From assembly GCF_002902565.1 (NCBI RefSeq), contig NZ_PPRC01000006.1, positions 16,406-80,405 of the forward strand: a stretch of DNA of 64,000 bases, written 5' to 3'. The translations under genes and the position numbers were made by a program. A model generated the notes under the pieces. The model saw only the letters and a list, made by a program, of their open reading frames with translations, did no database searches and had not been told where the DNA came from. Source of the DNA: Staphylococcus petrasii. GTDB lineage: Bacteria > Bacillota > Bacilli > Staphylococcales > Staphylococcaceae. Positions 46,031-54,758 of the stretch are shown piece by piece; the stretch's first letter is position 1, and each line of letters opens with the position of its first letter.

Positions 46031-46064
46031 TTTTATTATATCATTTTTTTATAGTATAATAAAA
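46031..46064. promoter_or_regulatory. Symmetrical overlapping divergent promoters of the toxin and orphan SprF copy
   Basis: TTTTATTATA (46031-46040) and TATAATAAAA (46055-46064) are perfect inverted copies. The first gives a -10 TATAAT on the minus strand for the toxin gene; the second gives TATAAT on the plus strand for SprF copy 2. Each -10 overlaps the other's -35 position, so the two polymerases would exclude each other. Confidence 0.6.
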
Positions 46065-46066
46065 AT

Positions 46067-46170
46067 ATAAGAAGTTCGTTTCTTATATAAGCCCGTCAAA
46101 TAGACGGTGGCTTTAGTTTTGGATAAAAATAACCATCCTACTCATCAAAGTTAGGGATGGTTATTTTTTA
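46067..46170 (+). ncRNA. SprF-like antitoxin RNA, copy 2 (no adjacent toxin)
   Basis: The core 46092-46170 repeats 45747-45829 with only a few changes: CCCGTCAAATAGACGGTGGCT, then GGATAAAAATAACCATCC, AGTTAGGGATGGTTATTTTTTA. It has its own -10 (TATAAT at 46055-46060). No toxin ORF overlaps its 3' end, unlike copy 1, so it is an orphan antitoxin-like RNA that could act in trans on the toxin mRNA. Confidence 0.65.
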
Positions 46171-46262
46171 TGCCTAAAATTAAGAATTTCTAGAATAAAG
46201 TTATGGCGCCCGGGTAGGTTGGGTAAACAATTTATATATACTAACTGAACGGAGGAATAACT

Positions 46263-47966
46263 ATGAAACGCTCGACAGAACTTGAAAAGACATTGAAGTC
46301 TTTAGATGGCCAAAAATATGGAGCGTATAAACGAACAAAAGGCACTTATGCTTTTGATCAATTTCGATTAGCCATAGATCATGTGCAAGTAGATCCTTTC
46401 GCACCACCTTCAAAAATGCGTCTTATGATTGATCGTAATATCGCGCAAATACCAGACAATTTACTGGATACGAAGGATAAACGCATCGCAGTAGCTGACT
46501 TTCTAACAAGAACATTTGCTAAGCAAGCTGCGAAATTTAATCATACGGTTAAAGGCGCCGGTAAAAACGGTAAAATCTTTATCGACCATTGTGGACAAGA
46601 AATTCTGGAACGTACTGCAGTTGTTATCAATGATAAAGATATCGAAGTGCGCATTGAAGTAGGTATGCCAGCTGCAGGGCGTAAGATTCTTGGAAAAGCA
46701 GCAGCGCATACTTTAATTCAAGGACTTCCATCAATTGTTGACCAATCACTCATTTTCAAAAATATTAATCAACAAGCACTTCAGAATCAAGTGACATTAA
46801 AACTGGATCAAACGTATATTAGAGAACAACTTGAACAACATAACTTAGTTGCTTTCGTCGCCAATGATTCTATCTTACCTAGAAAAAGCGGTGTCTCTGA
46901 CGCACCTATGAAAGATGCAATTAAGTTTACGAGTCCTGAATCAGTAGAAGCTACATTTAACTTACCTAGTGGTCGGGCAGTCACAGGGATGTCTATTCCA
47001 GAAGGTATTACGCTCATTGTTGGTGGTGGATATCACGGTAAATCAACATTACTTGAAGCTTTAGAGCGTGGCGTTTATAACCATATTCCTAACGATGGAC
47101 GAGAGTTTGTCCTCACACGCCATGATGCTATGAAGATTCGTGCCGAAGATGGCCGTAGTATTCAAAATGTGAATATCAGTCCGTTTATCGATAACCTGCC
47201 GGGCAAGAAAGATACGACGCACTTTTCAACAGAGAATGCTAGTGGAAGTACATCTCAAGCGACGAATGTGATGGAAGCGTTAGAAACGCAAACGTCTACC
47301 TTATTAATTGATGAAGATACATCTGCTACTAACTTTATGATTCGCGATGGACGTATGCAGAAGTTAATTGCGCCTGACAAAGAGCCGATTACACCATTTT
47401 CAAGTAAAGTTAAACCACTTTATGACGATTATAACGTTTCTACTATTCTCATTGTTGGTGGTTCTGGCGATTACTTTGATGTGGCAGACCATGTCTTGAT
47501 GATGGATGAATATCATTTGAAAGATGTGACGTCCGAGGCTAAAGCAATTGCTGATGAAGATGGATATAAGCGTGATGCTGAGTCAAATGCTCACTTTGGT
47601 GACACTCCAGCTCGTGTGCCTTTAGGTGCTTCATTTTCCAAAAAAGGAAAAGATGATCGTTTGAAAGCGAAAGGTTTGCATACCGTCATGTATGGTAAAG
47701 AGGCTATCGATATTTCTGGTTTAGAGCAACTGATTGATGATAGTCAGACGAATGCGCTCACGGTAATGATTGATTACTTTAGACGTCATCTGATAGATGA
47801 GCATACGAATCTTATTGACGCTACAAATCGTATGTACGCTTTGATTGAAAAAGAAGGCCTTGAAGCGGTATCGCACTTTGAAGGACACCCAGGCAATTTA
47901 GCTTTACCACGCAAACAAGAATTCATCGGCACGTTGAACCGTTATCGAGGATTAAAAATTAAATAG
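46263..47966 (+). CDS. ABC-class P-loop ATPase, predicted (ABC_ATPase family)
   Basis: A 567-residue protein of the predicted 'ATPase of the ABC class' family. The P-loop is GGGYHGKSTLLEALERGVYNHIPNDGRE around residues 256-283, followed by DGRSIQNVNISPFIDNLP, the ABC-signature-like ENASGSTSQATNVMEALE, and Walker B TSTLLIDEDTSATNFMIRD. No membrane segment is present. The family is widespread, but no function is established. It is monocistronic, RBS GGAGG. Confidence 0.85.
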   Translation: MKRSTELEKTLKSLDGQKYGAYKRTKGTYAFDQFRLAIDHVQVDPFAPPSKMRLMIDRNIAQIPDNLLDTKDKRIAVADFLTRTFAKQAAKFNHTVKGAGKNGKIFIDHCGQEILERTAVVINDKDIEVRIEVGMPAAGRKILGKAAAHTLIQGLPSIVDQSLIFKNINQQALQNQVTLKLDQTYIREQLEQHNLVAFVANDSILPRKSGVSDAPMKDAIKFTSPESVEATFNLPSGRAVTGMSIPEGITLIVGGGYHGKSTLLEALERGVYNHIPNDGREFVLTRHDAMKIRAEDGRSIQNVNISPFIDNLPGKKDTTHFSTENASGSTSQATNVMEALETQTSTLLIDEDTSATNFMIRDGRMQKLIAPDKEPITPFSSKVKPLYDDYNVSTILIVGGSGDYFDVADHVLMMDEYHLKDVTSEAKAIADEDGYKRDAESNAHFGDTPARVPLGASFSKKGKDDRLKAKGLHTVMYGKEAIDISGLEQLIDDSQTNALTVMIDYFRRHLIDEHTNLIDATNRMYALIEKEGLEAVSHFEGHPGNLALPRKQEFIGTLNRYRGLKIK

Positions 47967-47978
47967 TTGTTATAGAGG

Positions 47979-48027
47979 AAAAGCGTATTGTGAGGCACGG
48001 GGCTATGTCACAATACGCTTTCTTTTC
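47979..48027 (+). terminator. Terminator after the ABC-class ATPase gene
   Basis: The arms AAAGCGTATTGTGA and TCACAATACGCTTT are perfect and followed by CTTTTC. Confidence 0.85.
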
Positions 48028-48050
48028 ATATTACACTAAAATGTATAAAG

Positions 48051-48087
48051 AATGATAACTTATGCAAAAGAAAAGTTGTCATTTTTT
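48051..48087. terminator. Second hairpin before the FAD-dehydrogenase pseudogene end
   Basis: AATGATAACTT and AAGTTGTCATT pair with one wobble and are followed by TTTTAG. It may terminate either read-through or the convergent minus-strand gene. Confidence 0.6.
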
Positions 48088-48107
48088 AGTGTGAATATTT
48101 ATGAATT

Positions 48108-49600
48108 TTAATGTATATGGTTGTGAATACCTTCGGCTGCACGGATACCGCTAAAGATACAACCGCCTAGGAAAGTACCTTCAAGCGCGCGATAACCATG
48201 AACACCACCGCCACCAAAGCCTGACGCTTCTCCAGCAGCATACAAACCTGTGATAGGTTGCATATTATGATTAAGGGCTTGGCCATCAAGGTTTGTTTGA
48301 ATACCGCCAAGTGTTTTACGGCTAATAATATTTAATTTAACCGCAATTAACTTACCATTTTTACCACTTAAAATTTTATGAGGTTTTGCGGTACGTACCA
48401 GTCTATCACCCAAGAATTGACGGGCATTATGAATAAACGAAATTTGAGGATCTTTACTAAACTTGTTATCAATTTGTAAGTCTCTGGCTTTAATTTCATG
48501 TTTAATCGCTTCATAATCAAGCAAGTCGCTACCGGCTAAGTCATTCATTTTCCGAACAAGCGTCCCTAAATCATCAGCTATCACGAAATCTGGACCTTTA
48601 TTCATAAATGCCTCTACAGGAGACGTCGCTTTACTGCCTAAACGTTCTTGAATCAGCAATTTAATATCTTTATCCGTCAAATCTGGATTCTGTTCAGAAC
48701 CTGATAACACAAATTCTTTCTTAATAATATCTTCCGTTAAGATAAACCATGAATAATCGTAACCTGTCTTCATAATCGTTTCTAATGTATGCAACGTATC
48801 GAATCCAGGGTAATCTGGATGAGGTGACCATCTGTAGAATCGGGCACGCCTTGAATCATCGTTTGAGGCGGATTGCCTAAACGTTTAGGCCAATATTTAC
48901 GGATTAACGGCATATTCGCGCCAATACCGCCAGAAGTGATTAACAATTCATCTACTGGATAATGGAAAGTATCAATAACCGTACGAGAAGATTTCTCGCC
49001 ACGTTCAACGTCACTTGGCTCTAAGATATTCCCAGCTACATGCGTCACTTGATTATGCTCAATGCCAATTTCTGTTACTTGATGGCGCGGTAGGAATTCA
49101 AATTGGCCTTCTTGCTCTTTTTGGAAAATGTATTTAACAAACGGTTCCACAAGTCCTGGACCAGTACCCCATGTAATGTGAAAACGAGGCACTGAATTAC
49201 CATGACCTGAGGCAGATGAACCACCACGTTCTGCCCAACCTAAAATAGGAGTAAGGCGGATGCCCGTATCTTTTAAATATTGTTCTTTTTCAAATGTCGC
49301 AAATCTTACATACGCTTCTGCCCATTGTTTCGCCCAATAGTCTTCATCATTAGGACGGTCAAATTGCGCTGAACCTAACCAATCGTTCAATGCCAATTCA
49401 TAAGAATCCTTAACACCTAAACGTTGTTGAATTTTAGAATTCACAAGAAATAAACCACCAAAAGACCAATACGCTTGTCCGCCAATCGCTTGGCGTGGCT
49501 CTTGGTCTAGCATTGTCACATGATAACCTTTCTTTAATAGCTCAGTAGCTGCCACCAACCCACTTAGCCCGGCGCCGATTACAAAAATCTTTTTATTCAT
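48108..49600 (-). pseudogene. FAD-dependent dehydrogenase (KstD-like) disrupted by deletion and frameshift
   Basis: Two overlapping minus-strand frames encode one broken protein. The N-terminal part (start ATG 49600, RBS AAGGAG) has FAD-binding GAGLSGLVAATELLKKGY, GGQAYWSFGGLF and SAQFDRPNDEDYW, and ends abnormally after GGIGANMPL...GVPDSTDGH. The C-terminal part (in the other frame) resumes at PDYPGFDTLHTLETIMKTGYDYSWFIL and ends GEASGFGGGGVHGYRALEGTFLGGCIFSG. A full-length member of the family has about 60-80 more residues between these points (the 'WHYTEG...GIRILPGPSSM' block). So a few hundred bases are lost and the frame is shifted near 48805-48820. Function is almost surely lost. Confidence 0.85.
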
Positions 49601-49841
49601 ATTAAACTCCTTAAAAACTCTTAATTTAAATGCATTCATCATATTTTATCAAGGAATAGAACGAAGCGAAAATGAAAAATGGAATTTTTGAAGTTAATAG
49701 ATAAATTTAAAAAATAGTTTTTAATTCATAAGGAACTTTAATTTTTATGCTTGATTTCAAATTTTACTTTAAAAAAATGATTGATTTTACGAATTTTATT
49801 AATTAAATTAAATTTAACATCATGAAAGTAAGGTGCTTAAA
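49601..49841. other. Very AT-rich intergenic region, no gene seen
   Basis: The 241 bases between the FAD-dehydrogenase pseudogene and the XRE-ImmA gene are strikingly AT-rich, with several long A and T runs. No open frame, RNA gene or clear operator was found. The upstream boundary contains the ribosome site of the pseudogene only. Confidence 0.5.
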
Positions 49842-51029
49842 ATGTTTATAGGAAGAAACCTTGAAAGTATAAGAATACTTAAAGGTATGAGTAGAAAAGA
49901 ACTAAGTAAGGAATTAAACATTAGTGAACAAGCCATTTGGCAATATGAAACTAAAAATATGGTTCCAGAAATCAATAAAATTTATGAACTAGCAAACTTA
50001 TTTCAAGTAACAACAGCATATTTTATCGAAAACCAACCAAAAGAATTCAGCAATACAAGGCTTAATAAGACTTCAATTGCTTTTCGCGCAATTAATTATA
50101 AAGCATCGACGAAAATTCTTGAAAAACAGTTTTGGCAAGCTAATTATCTTACAAATCTTACTAACTATTTCTTTAAATTTGTGCAGAGCCCGCCAGTTAG
50201 TATTCTAAAAATAGTAAAAAAAATTGAAGATGAATTTGAAAGTTATCAAAAAAGATCCGAATTTATTAAAGCTGCAGCAAGCTTTGCACGTAAACAGCTT
50301 ATGAATGATAAAGATAATAGATATTTATTATTTAATTTAGAAAAAAGTGGAGTGATAGTTTACGATAAAAAAATTGATAGAGATGCGGATGCTTTTAGCT
50401 TTTGGTCAATAGATGACACTCCATTTATTATATTAGGTAACAATAAAGGAATCGCAGTAAGAAGGAATTTTGATATTGGTCATGAATTAGGACATATTTT
50501 ATTACATCGCCATATTGAATTTAGTAATTTAGAGCCGGAAGATTATAAAAATATTGAAAAGGAAGCCAATGAGTTTGCTGGAGAATTTTTACTTCCTGAA
50601 AAAGAATTTATTGAAGACTTTAATAAAATAACAAAAAAGTCAAATCCAGATTACTTAATAACATTAAAAGAAAAATGGCTAGTTTCAATTCAAACTATAG
50701 CTATTAGAGCTTATAAATTAGGGTTATTAACTAGAAGCCAATATAATTATTTATGGGCTAACCTCAATAAAAAAGGATACAAATATGAAGAACCTTTAGA
50801 TAAAGAATTGATTATTTCTAAGCCAGTTAAAATGAATAGTTTACTTGATTTTTTATTTAAAAAAGAAATGCTTACTCCCCATTTTTTATTAGAAGACTTG
50901 AAGGTAAATTCAGAATTTTTATATGAAATTGCGGGAATTGATTCAAGAATATTTGATAAATATATGGAAAATGAAAAAGAAAAACAAAATGGTGAACTCA
51001 TAAATTTATTTAAGAATAATTATTATTAA
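49842..51029 (+). CDS. XRE-family HTH plus ImmA/IrrE metallopeptidase
   Basis: A 395-residue two-domain protein. Residues 3-62 form a Cro/CI-type HTH (LESIRILKGMSRKELSKELNISEQAIWQYE). The ImmA/IrrE domain has the zinc motif HELGHILLHRH near residue 215 and the second-acid motif NEFAGEFLLPEKEF. Proteins of this kind cleave or bind partner repressors in phages, ICEs and stress systems. Here no repressor, integrase or phage gene is next to it, so it may be a lone stress or defence component. It is more AT-rich than its neighbours and its codons favour A/T. The ATG follows AAGGTG. Confidence 0.82.
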   Translation: MFIGRNLESIRILKGMSRKELSKELNISEQAIWQYETKNMVPEINKIYELANLFQVTTAYFIENQPKEFSNTRLNKTSIAFRAINYKASTKILEKQFWQANYLTNLTNYFFKFVQSPPVSILKIVKKIEDEFESYQKRSEFIKAAASFARKQLMNDKDNRYLLFNLEKSGVIVYDKKIDRDADAFSFWSIDDTPFIILGNNKGIAVRRNFDIGHELGHILLHRHIEFSNLEPEDYKNIEKEANEFAGEFLLPEKEFIEDFNKITKKSNPDYLITLKEKWLVSIQTIAIRAYKLGLLTRSQYNYLWANLNKKGYKYEEPLDKELIISKPVKMNSLLDFLFKKEMLTPHFLLEDLKVNSEFLYEIAGIDSRIFDKYMENEKEKQNGELINLFKNNYY

Positions 51030-51093
51030 GCTAAATGATTGGATATTTACGGGTATATACTTATATCAATCATTCTAAAAGGGGTGGATTATA

Positions 51094-52476
51094 GTGGCAT
51101 CATTAGAAGTATTAAATCCAGCAACAAATGAAGTAATTGAAACGTTAGAATATACAGACGAAGCAACGGCTAAACAACAAATTGAGAAGGCACATGAAGC
51201 GTTCAAATCTTGGAGAGAAGTAGACGCACATGAACGTGCTGATAAATTATATAAATGGTTCTCACACATTAACGAACATAAAGATGAATTAGCCAAACTG
51301 ATTACTAAAGAAGGCGGTAAACCGTTAAAAGAAGCTCAAGGTGAAGTAGATTATGCCAATTCATATGTGTCTTGGTATGCCGAAGAAGCGAAACGTATTT
51401 ACGGACGTACGATTCCAGCCAATACGCCTGATAAAAATATCATTGTGAAGAAATTTCCAGTAGGTGTGGTAGGCGCGATTACACCATGGAACTTCCCAGC
51501 AGCAATGATTACACGTAAGATTGCGCTAGCGTTAGCTGCAGGTTGTACTATTGTTTGTAAACCAGCCACACAAACACCATTAACTACTATTCGTTTAATC
51601 GAACTTGCACACGAAGCGGGTATCCCTGAAGACGCGGTGCAATATGTAGTTATGTCTGGTAAAGATGCTGGAGAACTGTTCACGAAACATCCAATCATGC
51701 AGAAAGTCACATTTACTGGGTCAACTGATGTCGGTAAGAAATTGATTGCGCAGGCTGCAGAATCTGTTGAAAATGTAACAATGGAACTAGGCGGACTAGC
51801 ACCATTAATCGTTCACGAAGATGCAGATATTGAATATGCAGTAGATCAAACAATTGCGTCTAAATTCCGTAATGCAGGCCAAACATGTATCTGCGCAAAC
51901 CGTGTTTATGTACACGAAGCAATTGAGAAAGAATTTACTGAACAATTAACTCAAAAAGTTCATGATTTAAAAGTGGGTAACGGCATGGATGAAGGCGTTA
52001 CAATTGGACCGCTTATCAATAAAGATGGCGTCGAGAAAGTGGTTAATCAATTGAAAGATGCAGAATCTAAAGGTGCGAAATTATCTCGCTCATTAGAAGA
52101 CGCTCAAGAACTTGGCGGTAACTTCTTGAAACCTGTTGTCGTATCAAATGCGAACCAAGACATGTTAGCAATGCAAGAAGAAACGTTTGGTCCGATTGTA
52201 CCTATTGCAACGTACTCTGACTTAGAAGATGCGATTCAAATGGCGAATGATACGCAATTTGGCTTAGCTGCTTACTTCTTTACAAATGACTATCGCACAG
52301 GCTTCCACTTATATAATTCACTTGATTATGGCGTTATCGGTTGGAATGATGGCGGTCCATCAGCAGCACATGCGCCATTTGGTGGTATGAAAGAAAGTGG
52401 TTACGGTCGTGAAGGTGGCACAGAAGGTATCGAACCTTACTTAGAAACGAAATATTTATCAATTGGTAATATGTAA
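51094..52476 (+). CDS. gabD: NAD-dependent succinate-semialdehyde dehydrogenase
   Basis: A 460-residue aldehyde dehydrogenase. The catalytic Cys is in NAGQTCICANRVYV, the general-base Glu in MELGGLAPLIV, with the coenzyme loop FTGSTDVGKKL and CKPATQTPLTT. The sequence around the substrate site is close to GabD-type enzymes that oxidise succinic semialdehyde to succinate. The start is GTG, 8 bases after AAGGGGTGG. It is monocistronic and not linked to a GABA transaminase here. Confidence 0.9.
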   Translation: MASLEVLNPATNEVIETLEYTDEATAKQQIEKAHEAFKSWREVDAHERADKLYKWFSHINEHKDELAKLITKEGGKPLKEAQGEVDYANSYVSWYAEEAKRIYGRTIPANTPDKNIIVKKFPVGVVGAITPWNFPAAMITRKIALALAAGCTIVCKPATQTPLTTIRLIELAHEAGIPEDAVQYVVMSGKDAGELFTKHPIMQKVTFTGSTDVGKKLIAQAAESVENVTMELGGLAPLIVHEDADIEYAVDQTIASKFRNAGQTCICANRVYVHEAIEKEFTEQLTQKVHDLKVGNGMDEGVTIGPLINKDGVEKVVNQLKDAESKGAKLSRSLEDAQELGGNFLKPVVVSNANQDMLAMQEETFGPIVPIATYSDLEDAIQMANDTQFGLAAYFFTNDYRTGFHLYNSLDYGVIGWNDGGPSAAHAPFGGMKESGYGREGGTEGIEPYLETKYLSIGNM

Positions 52477-52484
52477 GCCACAAC

Positions 52485-52520
52485 GCTCGCTTCTCAATTT
52501 ATGGGAAGCGGGCTAATTTT
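52485..52520 (+). terminator. Terminator after gabD
   Basis: The arms GCTCGCTTCTC and GGGAAGCGGGC pair with wobbles and are followed by TAATTTTC. Confidence 0.7.
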
Positions 52521-52587
52521 CTGTAATTTAGTCGCTTATATTCTGTTATTATGAAAATGAAAAACAGATAGAGGGCGTGAGCACATA

Positions 52588-53367
52588 ATGACAAATATGC
52601 TATTTTACATTAACGGTACGCAAGTAACTCAAAAGAAAGTAAATAAGTGGGAAACAAAACGTCTAAAACATGTCTATAAATATTTAGCAAAATATCCTGA
52701 AGCTCAGTTCAATAAAGATGTCAAAGCATGGGTTAAAAATAATGATTTAGATAAAATGAAACAAGAAATTGCTCAAGCTAAACTTAACATTACCTTTTCA
52801 AAACTAAGAAAATTAATGAAATTAAAATATGCAGTAGGTAACTTAATCTCAGCAATAGCGACTAAGCTATCGTTTGGACAACGCAAAATGAGTACAGTGG
52901 AAATAGCTGTACCTAATAGCCATTTAAATGCTCAGGAAGTGGTGGATGCTTTAGACCGAGTAATGATGCTGAAGACGCCTGAACATGATGAAATTAATGT
53001 AAAAGCCAATCCAGATCATTATGTACTTGAAGGTATTACTGCAGAAATTCAAGAAGTGCTTGAAACTACAGGGGGCAGTCCATTACCGACACGTTTCTTT
53101 GCTCATTATAATGATGAAACGAAACTTAAATCTCGCATGTCGGAAGATTACCAGATTGAATTACCGGGCGTCGCTAAATTGAAAAATGGTACAATTATAG
53201 GCGGTATGCGTCATCAAATTCGCAATGAAAATAATGGCTTTCGTTTTAAAGCATTAGTTGAATTTCCAGCAATTTTACCAGACTATATGATACATCAACA
53301 TCAATATCATTTATGTTGTGAATTTGGAAATTGGCTTACTTACATTTTAGAAGTTGAAAGTAAATAA
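52588..53367 (+). CDS. Uncharacterised protein (259 aa)
   Basis: A soluble protein of 259 residues that I do not recognise. The first 90 residues are basic and helical (KVNKWETKRLKHVYKYLAKYPEAQFN, then KLRKLMKLKYAVGNLIS). The rest is mixed alpha/beta with PNSHLNAQEVVDALDRVMML, YVLEGITAEIQEVLETTGGSPLPTRFFAHY, and a C-terminus with QHQYHLCCEFGNWLTYILEVE. There is no signal peptide or clear membrane helix, and no catalytic motif is obvious. It is monocistronic with own terminator. Confidence 0.7.
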   Translation: MTNMLFYINGTQVTQKKVNKWETKRLKHVYKYLAKYPEAQFNKDVKAWVKNNDLDKMKQEIAQAKLNITFSKLRKLMKLKYAVGNLISAIATKLSFGQRKMSTVEIAVPNSHLNAQEVVDALDRVMMLKTPEHDEINVKANPDHYVLEGITAEIQEVLETTGGSPLPTRFFAHYNDETKLKSRMSEDYQIELPGVAKLKNGTIIGGMRHQIRNENNGFRFKALVEFPAILPDYMIHQHQYHLCCEFGNWLTYILEVESK

Positions 53368-53382
53368 CGTCTTAAACTATAA

Positions 53383-53414
53383 TTCGCTATCTTATAAAGT
53401 AGCGAGCTTTTTAT
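53383..53414 (+). terminator. Terminator after the uncharacterised protein gene
   Basis: TTCGCTATC and GTAGCGAG pair and end in CTTTTTATT. Confidence 0.65.
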
Positions 53415-53547
53415 TATCCAAAAAAATTATTGTGAATTAATTATTTTTGTTTAAAATTACTATCAAAATATTTATGAAATCGTTTACACAAACTCTTTTC
53501 AGTGGAAAAATAAAGGAGAGATACATAAACATAGGAGGATGTTTGAA

Positions 53548-54621
53548 ATGAGTGAATCAATTCCAGAAAAAATGAAAGTTGCATTAATGCATGAACCTTA
53601 TGATATTGAAATTATTGAAAGAGACGTACCGTCAATCGGACCTAAAGATGTCTTAATCAAAATGATGGCAGTAGGCGTATGTGGTTCAGACGTTCATTAT
53701 TACGCACATGGTCGTGTAGGTGAATTCGTAGTTGAAAAACCAATCGTTTTAGGACACGAATGTGCAGGTATGGTCGCTCAAGTTGGGGATGAAGTGACTG
53801 ACTTTAAAGTAGGCGACCGTGTAGCAATCGAACCAGGTGAACCTTGTCGTGAATGTGAATACTGTAAATCAGGTAAATATAATTTATGTCCGTATATGGA
53901 ATTTATGGCGACACCACCGTACGATGGTGCGTTCTGTGAATATGTGAGTCACCCAGCAGACTTCATTTATCATTTACCAGACTCAGTTACATATGAACAA
54001 GCGACATTAGTTGAGCCGTTCTCAGTAGGTTTACAAGCATGTAAACGTGCAGATATTAAACCAGGTTCAACAGTAGTCATCATGGGAATGGGTCCAGTAG
54101 GCTTAATGGCAGTAGTCGCTGCGAAAGCATATGGCGCTACAAACATTATCGTTTCAGATTTAGAAGAGAACCGCTTAGCAGCCGCAAAACGTTTAGGCGC
54201 AACGACAACAATTAATATTAAAAATGAAGATGTCGTGGAACGTATTAAAGAATTAACAGACGGCCAAGGTGTTAACTATGCGATTGAAACAGCGGGTAAC
54301 CCAATTGCCTTAAGAAGTGCATTAAACTCATTAAAAGATGGCGGTACACTAGCAATCGTTGGCTTACCACAAGAAGACATGAACGAAATCAATGTACCAT
54401 TTATCGCAAACCACGAAATCAACATTGTCGGCGTATTTAGATATGCGAATACGTATCCTCAAGGTATTCAAATTTTAAGCACAACAGATGCAGACATCGA
54501 TTCATTATTTACACATCAATTTGAACTTGATGATACAAAACAAGCCATGGAATTAACACGTACAAGTAAAGGTGACGCCTTGAAAGTTATGGTTTATCCT
54601 AATGGATTTTTAGAAAAATAA
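53548..54621 (+). CDS. Zinc-dependent medium-chain polyol dehydrogenase (sorbitol dehydrogenase/BDH family)
   Basis: A protein of 357 residues in the MDR superfamily. Catalytic zinc ligands lie in GVCGSDVHYYAHGRVG (Cys) and GHECAGMV (His, Glu). The structural zinc site is CRECEYCKSGKYNLC (four Cys). The Rossmann motif GMGPVGLMAVVAAKAYG and VSDLEENRLAAAKRLGA (Asp, NAD type) follow. It resembles L-iditol/sorbitol dehydrogenase and 2,3-butanediol dehydrogenase. ATG 53548 is better spaced from AGGAGG than the one at 53539. It stands alone, so the polyol substrate is open. Confidence 0.87.
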   Translation: MSESIPEKMKVALMHEPYDIEIIERDVPSIGPKDVLIKMMAVGVCGSDVHYYAHGRVGEFVVEKPIVLGHECAGMVAQVGDEVTDFKVGDRVAIEPGEPCRECEYCKSGKYNLCPYMEFMATPPYDGAFCEYVSHPADFIYHLPDSVTYEQATLVEPFSVGLQACKRADIKPGSTVVIMGMGPVGLMAVVAAKAYGATNIIVSDLEENRLAAAKRLGATTTINIKNEDVVERIKELTDGQGVNYAIETAGNPIALRSALNSLKDGGTLAIVGLPQEDMNEINVPFIANHEINIVGVFRYANTYPQGIQILSTTDADIDSLFTHQFELDDTKQAMELTRTSKGDALKVMVYPNGFLEK

Positions 54622-54725
54622 TTTTTTGAAAATGTGGCATCTAACCTAGGAACGAAAAGTGTCTTTCAAATGTGAAAGATAAACTTCACAAATTGTAAGA
54701 TTAGGTAAATGCACCTCACTATGTA

Positions 54726-54752
54726 GCCTCCTACCATAAAAGGTAAGGAGGT
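54726..54752 (+). promoter_or_regulatory. Hairpin sequestering the ribosome site of the DUF418 gene
   Basis: GCCTCCTACC (54726-54735) can pair with GGTAAGGAGGT (54742-54752) around a 6-base ATAAAA loop, with one bulged A. It buries the AAGGAGG ribosome site 7 bases before the ATG at 54759. It is not followed by a T run of terminator type, so translational control is the likely role. Confidence 0.6.
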
Positions 54753-54758
54753 TATTTT

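Noticed and set aside
49601..51029. Prophage or ICE remnant around the ImmA-like gene
   Set aside because: No integrase, attachment repeats, phage structural genes or conjugation genes are seen within several kilobases.
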